The notes beneath the pieces are model-generated. The model was given only the letters and a program-made list of their open reading frames with translations. It ran no database searches and had not been told where the DNA came from. Positions 1 to 9,371 of a stretch of DNA of 64,000 bases are shown piece after piece. Source of the stretch: Deltaproteobacteria bacterium (lineage in GTDB: Bacteria > Myxococcota > Myxococcia > SLRQ01). Both the position numbers and the translations under genes were made by a program. Within the stretch, counting starts at the first letter, position 1; every line of letters begins with the position of its first letter. The DNA lies in the NCBI GenBank assembly GCA_007130885.1, contig SLRQ01000012.1:1-64000 (forward strand), given 5' to 3'.

Positions 1-105
1 ATAAGCCTCGGTCGGCCCAAGATTCAACCCAAACAAACCCTTCATCAACCCGCCGGCTCCTACCGCTCCCGCCAGCCCCAAAAATGTCCTTCTCTTCATC
101 TCCAT
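1..105 (-). CDS. Partial protein with twin-arginine (Tat) signal peptide
   Basis: Only the first 35 codons are in the window; the gene runs off the left edge. The N-terminus has two arginines followed by TFLG (RRTFLG) and then an Ala/Gly/Leu-rich hydrophobic stretch, the pattern of a Tat signal peptide. The mature protein would therefore be exported folded, often with a metal or flavin cofactor. The start at 105 is supported by AGGAG eight bases upstream; a second ATG two codons later (99) is possible. It lies 36 bp downstream of metF on the same strand, so it may be the last gene of the Wood-Ljungdahl transcript. The function cannot be named from this fragment. Confidence 0.6.
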   Translation of the reverse strand, partial: MEMKRRTFLGLAGAVGAGGLMKGLFGLNLGPTEAY

Positions 106-141
106 GAACGTCTCTCCTCGCGAACAAAAACCCAAGATTAA

Positions 142-1116
142 TCAACTTGCCAACGCTTGCTTATCCACCTCTGGACGCGGAGTCAGTCCGGCGCGCTCCA
201 AAATCTCCGGAACCTTACGCTCCCACTCGATAGCCATCAAGTGAACGCCCGCAACTCCTACCGTCTCCCGCAGTTCCTCAATCTGTTCAAGGCAGATTTT
301 GATTCCTTCCTCCGCCCCATCCTCGGCCTTCTCCATTCGTTCGACCAATGAGTCCGGCACGGTTAGTCCCGCTACATTGTCCCGCATATACTTGGCCATG
401 CGCGCTGACTTGAAGGGCGTAACACCTGCCAGGATGTATACTTTTTCATGAAGGCCACGGTCGACGACCTGCTTCATCCATTCCTTGAAGCGAGGCATAT
501 CGAATATGCACTGGGTCTGGATGAAATCGACCCCAGCCTTGGCCTTCTTGGCGAGCCGAATCACCCTGAACTCGAAAGGATCTCCAAACGGGTTTTCCGC
601 TGCCCCAATGAACATTTTTGGAGGTGCCAGGTCGGCCTTCTTCGAGTTCCTAATCTCCTCACCGCAAAGAAACCTGCCATCACGCATCTTGCGGACCATC
701 TCGACTTGCTGGATGGAGTCGAGATCGAACACATATTTGGATGTCGGGTGGTTCCCGAAGCACTGGTGGTCACCTGTTAGGCAGAGAATGTTGCGCAATC
801 CCAGAACGTAAGCTCCTAGAATATCGCTCTGCATTGCGATTCGATTCCTATCGCGACACACCATCTGCATGACCGGCTCCAGCCCATGCCTCATAGCCAG
901 GACACCGGCCGCGATGCTGGAGACTCGTACGATAGCGGTTTGGTTGTCGGTAATGTTGACGGCGTCCACCTTATCCTTCAAATAACCGCATTTCTGCTCG
1001 ATAATCGAAGGATCGGCGCTTTTTGGGGGCCCCAACTCCCCTGTCACCGCGAAATGTCCCGCCGCCAATACCTGCTCTAAACGGCTGCCGGATTTCAAAC
1101 CATTTCCTTTGCTCAT
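142..1116 (-). CDS. metF: Methylenetetrahydrofolate reductase, acetogen type
   Basis: This enzyme reduces 5,10-methylene-THF to 5-methyl-THF, the last step of the methyl branch of the Wood-Ljungdahl pathway. The 324-residue protein is a single FAD/TIM-barrel MTHFR domain without the eukaryotic regulatory domain; early GELGPPK and NITDNQ segments are typical of the acetogen/deltaproteobacterial group. Its ATG overlaps the stop of the upstream metV by four bases (ATGA), so the two are probably translationally coupled. MetF and MetV form one reductase in acetogens. The nearby hdrABC and mvhD-like genes suggest a larger electron-transfer assembly like the MetFV-HdrABC-MvhD complex of Moorella. 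That last assignment is inferred from gene order. Confidence 0.93.
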   Translation of the reverse strand: MSKGNGLKSGSRLEQVLAAGHFAVTGELGPPKSADPSIIEQKCGYLKDKVDAVNITDNQTAIVRVSSIAAGVLAMRHGLEPVMQMVCRDRNRIAMQSDILGAYVLGLRNILCLTGDHQCFGNHPTSKYVFDLDSIQQVEMVRKMRDGRFLCGEEIRNSKKADLAPPKMFIGAAENPFGDPFEFRVIRLAKKAKAGVDFIQTQCIFDMPRFKEWMKQVVDRGLHEKVYILAGVTPFKSARMAKYMRDNVAGLTVPDSLVERMEKAEDGAEEGIKICLEQIEELRETVGVAGVHLMAIEWERKVPEILERAGLTPRPEVDKQALAS

Positions 1117-1772
1117 GGCTCCGCATCCTCTCGCAGCACGCGGCGTGGCCCGCCCGCGTGCGCTGCCGACCAGTCCTTCGGCGGCCGGTTTTCTTCCATA
1201 AGATCAAGGCGACCAAGCTTCGCCAGCCGGTCGTAGATGATCTGCCAACCACACTGAACGTTCTTTGGATCTATCTCGCACATTCCGTCTTGCGACCCCC
1301 CGCACGGTCCGTTGAGAAGGCTCTTGGAACATCTCGCAATGGGGCAAACAGCACCCGTAAGGTCCAAGACGCACTCGCCGCAAGCAAGACACCGCTCGCT
1401 CCAGTTACCCGGCTGCTCGGCCACTCCGATGCTCTTGGTGTTCAGGCCCGGCACGACACGATGCTCTTCGAGCAGTTCAGCCGTAAAGCCGACACCCGCT
1501 CCACATGCGAGTGAAAGGATCAAATCGTACCCATCGGAGGTGGTGCGAACCTCTTCGATGAACTCACGCTCGCATTGCCGCTCGATAGTGGCCTCCTTGA
1601 ACTCCTTTTCAGGCTCGGCCATGCGCAAGGCGGAAGCAAGAATAGCTACCTCTTTCTCACCGCCCGCCATGCACACGGCAACGCAGGTACCACATCCCAG
1701 CACGAGCACCCTATCGTGCCCTTCGACCATTCGCCGGATGTCCTCTATCGGTTTTCTCTCTGCGATAATCAT
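1113..1772 (-). CDS. metV: MetV, zinc/iron-sulfur partner of methylene-THF reductase
   Basis: This 219-residue protein matches the MTHFR C-terminal-domain family found next to metF in acetogens. MetV is needed for MetF activity and is thought to deliver electrons to it. The cysteine pattern is clear: an N-terminal GCGTC segment near residue 28, then a C-terminal cysteine-rich half containing CLACGEC, a CPIARC motif, a GPCGG motif and CGWQIIYDRL near the end. Such spacing binds Zn and/or [4Fe-4S]. It overlaps metF by 4 bp and follows folD by 40 bp. The family assignment is strong; the exact cofactor set is not visible from sequence. Confidence 0.88.
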   Translation of the reverse strand: MIIAERKPIEDIRRMVEGHDRVLVLGCGTCVAVCMAGGEKEVAILASALRMAEPEKEFKEATIERQCEREFIEEVRTTSDGYDLILSLACGAGVGFTAELLEEHRVVPGLNTKSIGVAEQPGNWSERCLACGECVLDLTGAVCPIARCSKSLLNGPCGGSQDGMCEIDPKNVQCGWQIIYDRLAKLGRLDLMEENRPPKDWSAAHAGGPRRVLREDAEP

Positions 1773-1812
1773 TGTGTCATTGCCTATCGCGCGAAAGCCG
1801 CACGCCCGTTGC

Positions 1813-2703
1813 CTACTTCACGTTGGCGGCTCTCTTCGCTGACTCGATGGTGTTGTACATCAGCATGGTGATTGTCATGGGGCCCACCCCACCGGGAACC
1901 GGCGTGATGGCCGAAACCTTGTCTTTCAGTCCCTCGAAATCGGCGTCCCCAACGAGACGGAAGCCCTTCTTCTTCGTGTCATCCGGTATCCGGTTGACGC
2001 CAACATCGACCACCACGGCGCCTTCACGTACCATGTCGGCCGTCAAAGTGTCGGGCCGGCCCGCGGCCACGATCACGATATCGGCCTGCCGGGTGAACTC
2101 CCCAATATCCTTTGTTCCCGTGTGACAGATGGTCACCGTGGCGTTGGCTCCCGGCTGCTTCTGCAGCAGGATGTTGGCAACAGGCTTGCCAACGATGTTG
2201 CTGCGGCCGACTACGACCACGTGCTTGCGGGCGACCTCGATATTGCTTCGAAGTAGCATCTGCTGAACGCCGTGCGGCGTGCAAGGCAGAAATCCGGGCG
2301 TCCCTATCATGAGCCTTCCTAGACTCACCGGGTGGAAGCCGTCAACGTCCTTATCCGGGTTAATGTTATAGAGGACCTTTGTCTCGTCGATATGCTTCGG
2401 CAGCGGAAGCTGTACGAGAATTCCGTGTATGCGCGGATCCTTATTCAACTGTTCTACCAATGCCAGCAGGTCGGCCTCCGGAAAATCAGCCGGCCGACGA
2501 TGTTCTTCAGAGTAAATCCCTATTTCGTCAGCGGCCTTCTGCTTGCCGGTCACGTACGAGACAGACGCCGGATCCTCGCCAACGAGTACAACACCCAGTC
2601 CCGGCACCAAGTCGTGCTCTTTCTTGAGTCGCGCCGTCTCGGCGGTCATTTCGGCTCGAAGGTCCGCAGCAATCTTCTTACCATCCAATACCAGCGTTTC
2701 CAT
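1813..2703 (-). CDS. folD: Bifunctional methylene-THF dehydrogenase / methenyl-THF cyclohydrolase
   Basis: FolD interconverts formyl-, methenyl- and methylene-THF using NAD(P). The 296-residue length is normal. Visible signatures are the substrate region around YVTGKQKAADEIGI with the catalytic Lys, the QLPLPKHID segment, a Rossmann motif VVVGRSNIVGKP, and the C-terminal TPVPGGVGPMT motif. It sits between the hdr/mvhD block and metV-metF, so formyl-THF from Fhs is processed within the same transcription unit. Cofactor preference (NAD or NADP) cannot be read with confidence. Confidence 0.96.
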   Translation of the reverse strand: METLVLDGKKIAADLRAEMTAETARLKKEHDLVPGLGVVLVGEDPASVSYVTGKQKAADEIGIYSEEHRRPADFPEADLLALVEQLNKDPRIHGILVQLPLPKHIDETKVLYNINPDKDVDGFHPVSLGRLMIGTPGFLPCTPHGVQQMLLRSNIEVARKHVVVVGRSNIVGKPVANILLQKQPGANATVTICHTGTKDIGEFTRQADIVIVAAGRPDTLTADMVREGAVVVDVGVNRIPDDTKKKGFRLVGDADFEGLKDKVSAITPVPGGVGPMTITMLMYNTIESAKRAANVK

Positions 2704-2789
2704 GCCCTCTTCTCCTTTGCAATGTTACTTGTGAAAACCTCTTGGGGGACCGACGATCAAATCGTCACTCGGCCTAGCATCATAGCCCC

Positions 2790-3263
2790 CTATGTACCTG
2801 TTTCATCGACCGGTCTTTTGTCCTCTCCAGCCGAAAGCTCTTTCTTTTCCTTGCGTACCCTGATGGGCGATGGTCCCAGGGCCCTGATCCGTTCGGTCAT
2901 CTCTTTTGCCACCGCCACAAAGCGAGGACCTTCGGCGGAAGACATGTTGAACATCTCCAGCCTGTTTTCATCAATTCCGAGCTCATCCAGCAAACCCTTG
3001 ATATATCCGACCCGCTTCTTGGCCCAAAGGTTGCCTTCCATGAAGTGGCAGTCACCTTCCAGGCAGCCGGCGACATATACCCCGTCCGCTCCTTCTTCGA
3101 ACGCGCGAACGAGAAATACGGGATCCACCTTCCCGGTACACATCAACCGGATCACTTGAATATTAGGTGGATACTCCGCTCGCATGGACCCTGCAAGGTC
3201 AGCTGCCGCGTATGCACAGTATTGGCAGCAAAATGCCACAATTCTTGGTTCAAAGGTCTCCAT
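2790..3263 (-). CDS. mvhD: MvhD-like iron-sulfur electron-transfer subunit
   Basis: A homologue of MvhD, the small [2Fe-2S] protein that links an electron donor to HdrA in heterodisulfide-reductase-type complexes. It carries the family pattern: an early CCQYCAYAAADLAG segment, LMCTGKVDP in the middle and GCLEGDCHF later, with paired cysteines for the cluster. I chose the ATG at 3263 because METFEPRIVAF matches the usual family N-terminus. A TTG at 3329 would add 22 residues and overlap hdrA by 10 bp. Methanogen MvhD works with MvhAG hydrogenase, but no MvhA/G genes are present here, so its partner is probably HdrA and MetFV. Confidence 0.85.
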   Translation of the reverse strand: METFEPRIVAFCCQYCAYAAADLAGSMRAEYPPNIQVIRLMCTGKVDPVFLVRAFEEGADGVYVAGCLEGDCHFMEGNLWAKKRVGYIKGLLDELGIDENRLEMFNMSSAEGPRFVAVAKEMTERIRALGPSPIRVRKEKKELSAGEDKRPVDETGT

Positions 3264-3319
3264 GGGTTTTCCGAGTCTTAATAGATCCTTATTGTCCGGC
3301 AAGCCTTCATCGATTGGTC

Positions 3320-6300
3320 TCAAGCGCAAATTTTCGCAAGCACCTGTTCATCCTTGTAGTGCCCCACTTGAATGGCGCGGGCCGGGCAGCCGGAGGCACA
3401 GGAACCACAACCTTGGCAGCTAGCAGCCTCGATACGAGCCGCTCCATCCTTGATAATCGGGACATCGAATGGGCAAACCCTCACACACGTCAAGCATGCG
3501 GCGCACAAATCCTCATCTACTTGTGCCACGACACCTTCGAGATGCATTTCGTCCTGCGAGAGAATAATCGCCGCACGAGCGGCTGCGCCCCTACCTTGCG
3601 CTATGGTCTCTTCAATCAATTTGGGTGATTGGGCAAGCCCGCACAGGAATATCCCTTCGCTTGCAAAGTCGAGTGGACGCAGCTTGAGATGCGCCTCCAG
3701 GAAAAACCCATCGGCATCAATCGGAACCTTCAGTCGAGTCCCTAGCTCGGGGCTGGACGGATGCGCCCTGATAGCACTACTCAATACCAAAAGATCCGGC
3801 TTCAGCAGAACGGGGCGACCCAGAACGGAGTCTTCCGCCATCACCTCCAAAGCCCCGTCTTGTTCACGGACCTTTGGCTTGCCATCTACATCATAGCGCA
3901 GAAACAGCACACCAGCTTCTCTAGCTCGCCTGTAGGCAACTTCGTTGAATCCGTAGGTACGCATGTCACGGTAAAGAACGACCACCTGCGTCTCCGGGTT
4001 CAATTCCTTCAACCTCAGCGCATTCTTGACGGCTTCCGAACAGCAAACACGGCTGCAATAGAGATGCTCATCTTCCCGGGAGCCCACGCACTGAATCATT
4101 ACAACCTGGTTCAAAGGCACGGTATCGCCTGTTCCGGACTCCCGCTCTCCTAGCTTGGCCTCCAACTCCAACTGCGTAATGACTCGTGGATCTTGCCCGT
4201 ACAAATACTCCTCGGGCTCGTGCTCCACTCCGCCCGTGGCCACTATTACGGCACCATGCTCTATCTCCATCCGGTCGCCGCCAGCCGAAACAACGCTTCG
4301 GAACTGGCCCATATGTCCCGTAAAATCTACTACTTCCGCGTTTGTGTACACCGTGAGGCGCGGCTGTTCCTCGACCTGGCGAAGAAGATCCTCCAAATAA
4401 GCGCGGGGGTCTTCTCCTTCAAGCGTGGCCCGTAAATCCCACAGCCGCCCACCGAGCCGGTCCTCCTTCTCGACGAGGCAGGTTTCAAAGCCTTGGCGTG
4501 CTAGTGACAGGGCAGCCGTGATACCGGCCAAGCCACCACCCACCACCAAGCCTCGTCTGGTCACCTCTAGAGCTATCTCCGACAACGGCTCCAACGTAGC
4601 GGCGCGCGCTATCGCTTTTCGTGTCAGGTCCTTGGCCTTTTGAGTAGCCCTCTCGGGCCATTCAGAGTGGACCCACGAACACTGATCACGGATGTTAGCC
4701 ATCTCGAACAAGTACTTATTGAGACCTGCTTCGCGGAGCATCGTCTGAAACAATGGCTCATGGGTACGCGGCGTGCACGAGGCAACGACTACCCGGTTGA
4801 GATTATGTTCCTTGATTACCTCAACTATGTGCCGCTGAGTATCATTCGAGCAGGTGTAGAGGTTGTCCTCTGCATGAACTACGTGCTCTAGAGTACTTGC
4901 ATATTCAACCACCTGCTTTACATCCACTACCCTAGCTATGTTCATCCCGCAGTGACAAACGAAAACTCCAACCCGCGGCTCCTCATCGCTTATATCCCGC
5001 TCCGGCGGAAACTCCTCCGGAATCACCAAGGTCCCTCTAGCATCGGCCAAAAGCTCCGCTGCCAAACCGGCCGCATTGCTGGCCGTCATAACCGTCTCTG
5101 GAATATCCATGGGACTCTCGGCACCACCGCAGGCAAAGACACCGGGCCGAGATGCCTCGCTCGGGTTGAACTTGCCGGTTTGGACGAATCCAAACCGGTT
5201 CATATCAACACCTACACGGCTCGCAAGCTCCCGAGCCTCTTTTGAAGGAGTAAGTCCGATGGAAAGAACAACTAGCTCGAACTCTTCCTCTATTACCTCG
5301 CCGCTTTCAGTAGCATAACGGATGAGAAGATTGTCCGACCCCGGTTGCTGCTTGATTGTTGAAATGATGCTCTTAACGTAGCGGACGCCGTGCTGCTCTC
5401 GAGCCCTGTCGTAGTACCTTTCGAATCCTTTTCCGAACGCACGCAGATCGTTGAAGAAGATCGTCGGCTTCACGTTGGCATCGTGTTCTCTTGCAACGAT
5501 GGCTTCCTTTGTCGCGTACATGCAGCAAACGGAGGAGCAGTAGTCATTACCGCACTCCGTATCTCTAGATCCCACACATTGAATCCATGCCACTTTCTCG
5601 GGAGCCTTGCGATCGGAAGGCCGCAAGACATGTCCTTCGTATGGCCCCGAGGCACTAAGAATCCGCTCGAACTCCAGGCTGGTAATAACGTTGGGGTACC
5701 TTCCATAGCCGTATTCCCCACTAGCCTCTGGAGGCATTCCGTCGAACCCGCTGGCCAGAACCATTGCGCCGACATTCAGTTCGCGCAACTCTTCTGTCAT
5801 ATTGTGGTCAATGGCGCTTGCCTTGCATTTCTGAACGCATTCCAAACATTCAGAGCAAATCCCGCAAGACAGACATCGGGAAGCTTCAGCCTGCGCCTCC
5901 GCCTCGGTGTATCCGGTTTCGACCTCGGCAAAAGTAAACACCCTTTCCTTGGCCTCCAACTCCGACGCCATCAACCTTCCGAGTGCCCCGGCATCACCTC
6001 TGCCCAATCGCTTATGCACCTCCTCCTCATCCAGCTCCGCGACGGGCATATCGAAATCTACCTCGTCCTCCTCCGATTCTCCTCTAAGATAGCGATGAAT
6101 GGATTTTGCAACCTCATGACCGGCGGCTACCGCATCAACGGCAAAGGAGGTGCCGGTGACTGCATCTCCCGCGGCGAACACTCCTTTGCGGCTGCTTGCC
6201 ATGGTCCGCGAGTCGACCGCCACGGTTTGCTGAGGTGTAGTCTCCACCCCGGCCCCGTTCTTCAGGAATCCGAGCTCGACACGCTGACCAATAGCAAACA

Positions 6301-7774
6301 CTACGATATCAGCGGGAATAGTGTGTTCAGAGCCGGGCTCCGTCTCCAAAGTCAAACGCCCATCGTCCTCGAAGCGCATAAATGTAACATTGACGCACTC
6401 CAATCCGGAGACACCGCCGCTACCGTCATCTAAAACACGCTTGAATGAACGCGCCGCGTTTACGACCACACCCTCCGCCTCGGCCGCTTCCACTTCCCAC
6501 TTATGGGCAGGCATGGAGTCAAGATCTTCGAGGCAGGCCATTTGCACCTCGCCCGCACCAAGGCGCACGGCGGTGCGTGCCACATCGATTGCGACATTGC
6601 CTCCTCCTAGTACCACCACCCGCTTTCCTGCGACATTTGGAGGAGCACCTAAGCGCGCATCGCGCAAGAAATCGGTATTGAGCAAGACCCCATCAAGATC
6701 CGCTCCCTTGATGGGCAGCTTGCGTCCTCCATGGGCACCTACACCTATCATCACTGCCTTGAAGCCGTCTCCGAAAAGCTTCTCCAGATCCTCAACACGC
6801 GTATCGAGCCGAAGATCCACCCCCACATCTACAATATCCTGTACCTCTCGCTCGATGACGGAGGATGGCAGCCGGTACTCCGGAATACCTACTCGAAGCA
6901 TTCCTCCCGCCACAGGCAGTGCTTCGAATACGGTCACCCCGTATCCCATCTTGCACAAATCGAGTGCAGCGGTAAGCCCGCAAGGTCCAGCACCGATAAC
7001 GGCGACCCTTTCATCGAAAACCCGCTCCGCCGGCTCAGGTGGCACACGTTCCTCGGCGTAGATCCGATCAGCGACAAAGCGCTTCAACAGACGCACATTT
7101 ACGGGGTCATCCGCCTTTCCCCGGCTGCATGCGTCTTCACACCTATGATTACAGATTCGACCACATATGCCGGGAAACGGGTTGTCCTCCTTGATCACCC
7201 GCATGGCATCGAGGTAACGACCCTCGGCTATTAGAGCGACATAGCCCTGCGCGCGCTGTCCGGCTGGGCAAGCATCGCGACATGGCGAAACTCCAAGCTT
7301 CGCTATGGCGAAAGCGTTAGGAACTGCCTGAGGATACAGCTTGTGAATCGCTTTTTGTGACTCAAGGCCTTCGTTGAAACAGTCCGAGATAATAACCGGA
7401 CACACATCAGCACAATCACTGCAGCCCGTGCATTTCTCGAGATCGATGTAACGGGGAGCCGTACGCACTCTAACTTTGAAGTTGCCGGCTTCACCGTCGA
7501 GGTTCAATACGTCAGTGTCAACAAGTAGCTCGATATTGCGATGGCGCCCGACCTCTACCAGCTTGGGCGAGATTGTGCACATCGCACAGTCGTTCGTTGG
7601 GAAAGTCTTATCGAGTTGGGCCATACGCCCACCGATCGCGCTCTGCCTGTCAGTCAAGTAGACCTTGAAACCAGACTCGGCAAGATCGAGCGCCGCCTGC
7701 ATTCCACCGACACCCGACCCCACTACCATTACGGAGCCGACTTTTCCCGGGTTTTCGCTGTGGCCGTTGTTCAT
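3320..7774 (-). CDS. hdrA: Giant HdrA: two HdrA flavin units with a nested NfnB/GltD-type NAD(P)H module
   Basis: This 1484-residue flavoprotein has at least three dinucleotide-binding units. Residues 1-160 are an HdrA-like FAD domain (GSGVGG at 19-24, CTGCSDCADVCP at 115-126). Residues about 162-620 are a GltD/NfnB-type module: N-terminal cysteines from C165, FAD motif at 260-266, NAD(P) motif GGGNVAID near 390-397 and FAAGDA near 533-538. The HdrA domain then resumes with a second cysteine cluster (634-650) and the CSSVCC segment (746-751). Residues about 935-1484 are a second HdrA: VFVCHCG at 937-943, FAD motif at 1079-1084, C-terminal two-cluster ferredoxin at 1424-1463. The insertion falls between the two cluster motifs of the first unit's internal ferredoxin. 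Known HdrA proteins bifurcate electrons; NAD(P)H as the donor is inferred. Confidence 0.92.
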   Translation of the reverse strand: MNNGHSENPGKVGSVMVVGSGVGGMQAALDLAESGFKVYLTDRQSAIGGRMAQLDKTFPTNDCAMCTISPKLVEVGRHRNIELLVDTDVLNLDGEAGNFKVRVRTAPRYIDLEKCTGCSDCADVCPVIISDCFNEGLESQKAIHKLYPQAVPNAFAIAKLGVSPCRDACPAGQRAQGYVALIAEGRYLDAMRVIKEDNPFPGICGRICNHRCEDACSRGKADDPVNVRLLKRFVADRIYAEERVPPEPAERVFDERVAVIGAGPCGLTAALDLCKMGYGVTVFEALPVAGGMLRVGIPEYRLPSSVIEREVQDIVDVGVDLRLDTRVEDLEKLFGDGFKAVMIGVGAHGGRKLPIKGADLDGVLLNTDFLRDARLGAPPNVAGKRVVVLGGGNVAIDVARTAVRLGAGEVQMACLEDLDSMPAHKWEVEAAEAEGVVVNAARSFKRVLDDGSGGVSGLECVNVTFMRFEDDGRLTLETEPGSEHTIPADIVVFAIGQRVELGFLKNGAGVETTPQQTVAVDSRTMASSRKGVFAAGDAVTGTSFAVDAVAAGHEVAKSIHRYLRGESEEDEVDFDMPVAELDEEEVHKRLGRGDAGALGRLMASELEAKERVFTFAEVETGYTEAEAQAEASRCLSCGICSECLECVQKCKASAIDHNMTEELRELNVGAMVLASGFDGMPPEASGEYGYGRYPNVITSLEFERILSASGPYEGHVLRPSDRKAPEKVAWIQCVGSRDTECGNDYCSSVCCMYATKEAIVAREHDANVKPTIFFNDLRAFGKGFERYYDRAREQHGVRYVKSIISTIKQQPGSDNLLIRYATESGEVIEEEFELVVLSIGLTPSKEARELASRVGVDMNRFGFVQTGKFNPSEASRPGVFACGGAESPMDIPETVMTASNAAGLAAELLADARGTLVIPEEFPPERDISDEEPRVGVFVCHCGMNIARVVDVKQVVEYASTLEHVVHAEDNLYTCSNDTQRHIVEVIKEHNLNRVVVASCTPRTHEPLFQTMLREAGLNKYLFEMANIRDQCSWVHSEWPERATQKAKDLTRKAIARAATLEPLSEIALEVTRRGLVVGGGLAGITAALSLARQGFETCLVEKEDRLGGRLWDLRATLEGEDPRAYLEDLLRQVEEQPRLTVYTNAEVVDFTGHMGQFRSVVSAGGDRMEIEHGAVIVATGGVEHEPEEYLYGQDPRVITQLELEAKLGERESGTGDTVPLNQVVMIQCVGSREDEHLYCSRVCCSEAVKNALRLKELNPETQVVVLYRDMRTYGFNEVAYRRAREAGVLFLRYDVDGKPKVREQDGALEVMAEDSVLGRPVLLKPDLLVLSSAIRAHPSSPELGTRLKVPIDADGFFLEAHLKLRPLDFASEGIFLCGLAQSPKLIEETIAQGRGAAARAAIILSQDEMHLEGVVAQVDEDLCAACLTCVRVCPFDVPIIKDGAARIEAASCQGCGSCASGCPARAIQVGHYKDEQVLAKICA

Positions 7775-7791
7775 CCGTCCAGTTCCTCTTT

Positions 7792-8667
7792 TTACATCAA
7801 CTCTCTAGCCCGCAGCAGCGGCCGAGGATCCAGCAGGTGCTTGCGCCACCAGGCATCGACACCCGGATGCCCTAGAGCGAGCCCCACCAGCTCTGAGATG
7901 TAGAATATCGGTAGCTCGTAATCACGTTCGAACGCTTGCCTTGCTTCTTGCTGGCGCGTATCAAGATTTCCCTGGCACATGGGACATGCCGTTACCAGCG
8001 CCTCCGCTCCGGCATCAATGGCCTGCATCAATAAATCGTCGACCAGCTTCGCCACCAAGTCCGACCTGCCTATGGCTAATCCGCCGCCGCAGCAGTCCGT
8101 CTTGTATGACCAAGGCAGCGGAGTAGCTCCAACGGCGGTTAGCACATGGTCCATGCTCTCGGGGGCCTCATAGTTCGCCGCACCGGTCACGCGCGGTGGC
8201 CTCACCAAGAGACAGCCGTAGTAGCAGACGGTTTTCAGGCCGGCCAGTGGCTTCTTCACCTGTTCCTGGATCCGATGCAACATGGCCGGTTCCGCAAGAA
8301 CATCAAGCAAGCTGACAATTGACACCTTCGCGGGAGGATCTTCCGCAAAAGTCTCGCCGAATTTGTCTCGTAGACTCGCGTCCTCCTCGAGAGCTGCTTG
8401 AGCAGCCTTCGACCGCCCGTAACACGCTGCGCAGGGAACGAGAAGATCCTTTCCCTCTCTTCCCGCCAAAGCAAGATTTCGCGCCGGCATGAGCACGCTG
8501 GCTTCTTTGCTCAACACATGAGCAGAGCTGGCCCCGCAGCAGTTCCAATCATCCAGTTCATGGAGGCCGACTCCCAAGAGAGCACAAATCTCTCGCGTCG
8601 AAGCGTCGTATTCTTCCGCGGTGCCATGCAATGAGCAGCCCGGATAATAAGAAAGATTACGATCCAT
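7792..8667 (-). CDS. hdrB: HdrB-like CCG-domain subunit
   Basis: Heterodisulfide-reductase subunit B family, with two CCG domains that bind non-cubane [4Fe-4S] clusters. Counting from the chosen ATG, the first set is C11, C43-C44-G, C79 and C82; the second is C148/C152, C192-C193-G, C228 and C231. The start at 8667 (MDRNLSYYPGC) gives the family's usual length near 290 residues and leaves 32 bp after hdrC. An upstream start at 8736 would add 23 unlike residues and overlap hdrC. In methanogens HdrB reduces CoM-S-S-CoB. In acetogen-type clusters the acceptor is unproven and is probably part of the MetFV route. Confidence 0.9.
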   Translation of the reverse strand: MDRNLSYYPGCSLHGTAEEYDASTREICALLGVGLHELDDWNCCGASSAHVLSKEASVLMPARNLALAGREGKDLLVPCAACYGRSKAAQAALEEDASLRDKFGETFAEDPPAKVSIVSLLDVLAEPAMLHRIQEQVKKPLAGLKTVCYYGCLLVRPPRVTGAANYEAPESMDHVLTAVGATPLPWSYKTDCCGGGLAIGRSDLVAKLVDDLLMQAIDAGAEALVTACPMCQGNLDTRQQEARQAFERDYELPIFYISELVGLALGHPGVDAWWRKHLLDPRPLLRARELM

Positions 8668-8699
8668 TATGACTTTTCCATTCGTCTGAAGGCGGCACA

Positions 8700-9323
8700 T
8701 CACCGGCGGAAGCGAGGAATAACCTTTTTCAGCCACTCCCGGTCACGAATCCTGACAGGCAACAGCTTCAACTTGCCTCGGCTGAACATCCGCCAGCCCA
8801 AACCCGCATCCTTCATCCACTTACGTGTGCGGAACTTGTAGCGCCGCACCATCCCCATCTCGTGCAGACGGCCACCAGCCCGGATCTCATCCAGAAAAGC
8901 CGTGTGAAACCCGGCAACCTCGGGCTCCGCAGGCTCCACACCTTCGGTAAGGGCAATCTGCCGTAGCACATCCATCAAATGCGCAATACTAACTCCATTG
9001 GGGCAACGGGTGCTGCAGGTCTCACAGCCTGCGCAAAGCCAGATAGTGGAACTCTTGAGCACCTCCTGCTTGAGTCCCATCTGGACCATGCGAACGAGTT
9101 GATGCGGCAGAACGTCCATCGCAAAGGTAAGCGGGCAACCACCGGAACACTTGACGCACTGAAAACAGGGAGTGAGGCGCTCTTCCCCAATCTCTTCGAC
9201 CTGCCCAAGAAAAGAAGGATCAGGAGAAATCGCGGACCTGGAATCATCCCCCACGCCACTTGCTTTTTCACCTGCAGCTGACTCCATCGATGCTGTTTCT
9301 TCCGCGTTCGTCATTGTCGACAA
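8700..9323 (-). CDS. hdrC: HdrC-like two-cluster ferredoxin subunit
   Basis: HdrC passes electrons from HdrA to HdrB through two [4Fe-4S] clusters. Both cluster motifs are intact: C53-x2-C56-x2-C59-x3-C63 and C97-x2-C100-x2-C103-x3-C107. The first 45 residues are a Ser/Glu/Ala-rich, probably disordered extension. Length (207) is otherwise normal. It opens the hdrC-hdrB-hdrA-mvhD block and follows the cooC-like gene by 48 bp on the same strand, so it probably shares a transcript with the acs genes. Confidence 0.9.
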   Translation of the reverse strand: MSTMTNAEETASMESAAGEKASGVGDDSRSAISPDPSFLGQVEEIGEERLTPCFQCVKCSGGCPLTFAMDVLPHQLVRMVQMGLKQEVLKSSTIWLCAGCETCSTRCPNGVSIAHLMDVLRQIALTEGVEPAEPEVAGFHTAFLDEIRAGGRLHEMGMVRRYKFRTRKWMKDAGLGWRMFSRGKLKLLPVRIRDREWLKKVIPRFRR

Positions 9324-9371
9324 TTCCTAAATCTTGAAACCAGTCAACCGCTCAATCCCGCAAGAAAAGAG

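Noticed and set aside
5390..6433. Long plus-strand open frame (347 codons) opposite hdrA
   Set aside because: It lies wholly antisense to a strongly supported gene, has no ribosome site or recognisable domain, and reflects codon bias of hdrA.
3263..9323. Mvh hydrogenase operon
   Set aside because: An MvhD-like subunit and HdrABC are present, but no nickel-iron hydrogenase large or small subunit genes are found in the window.
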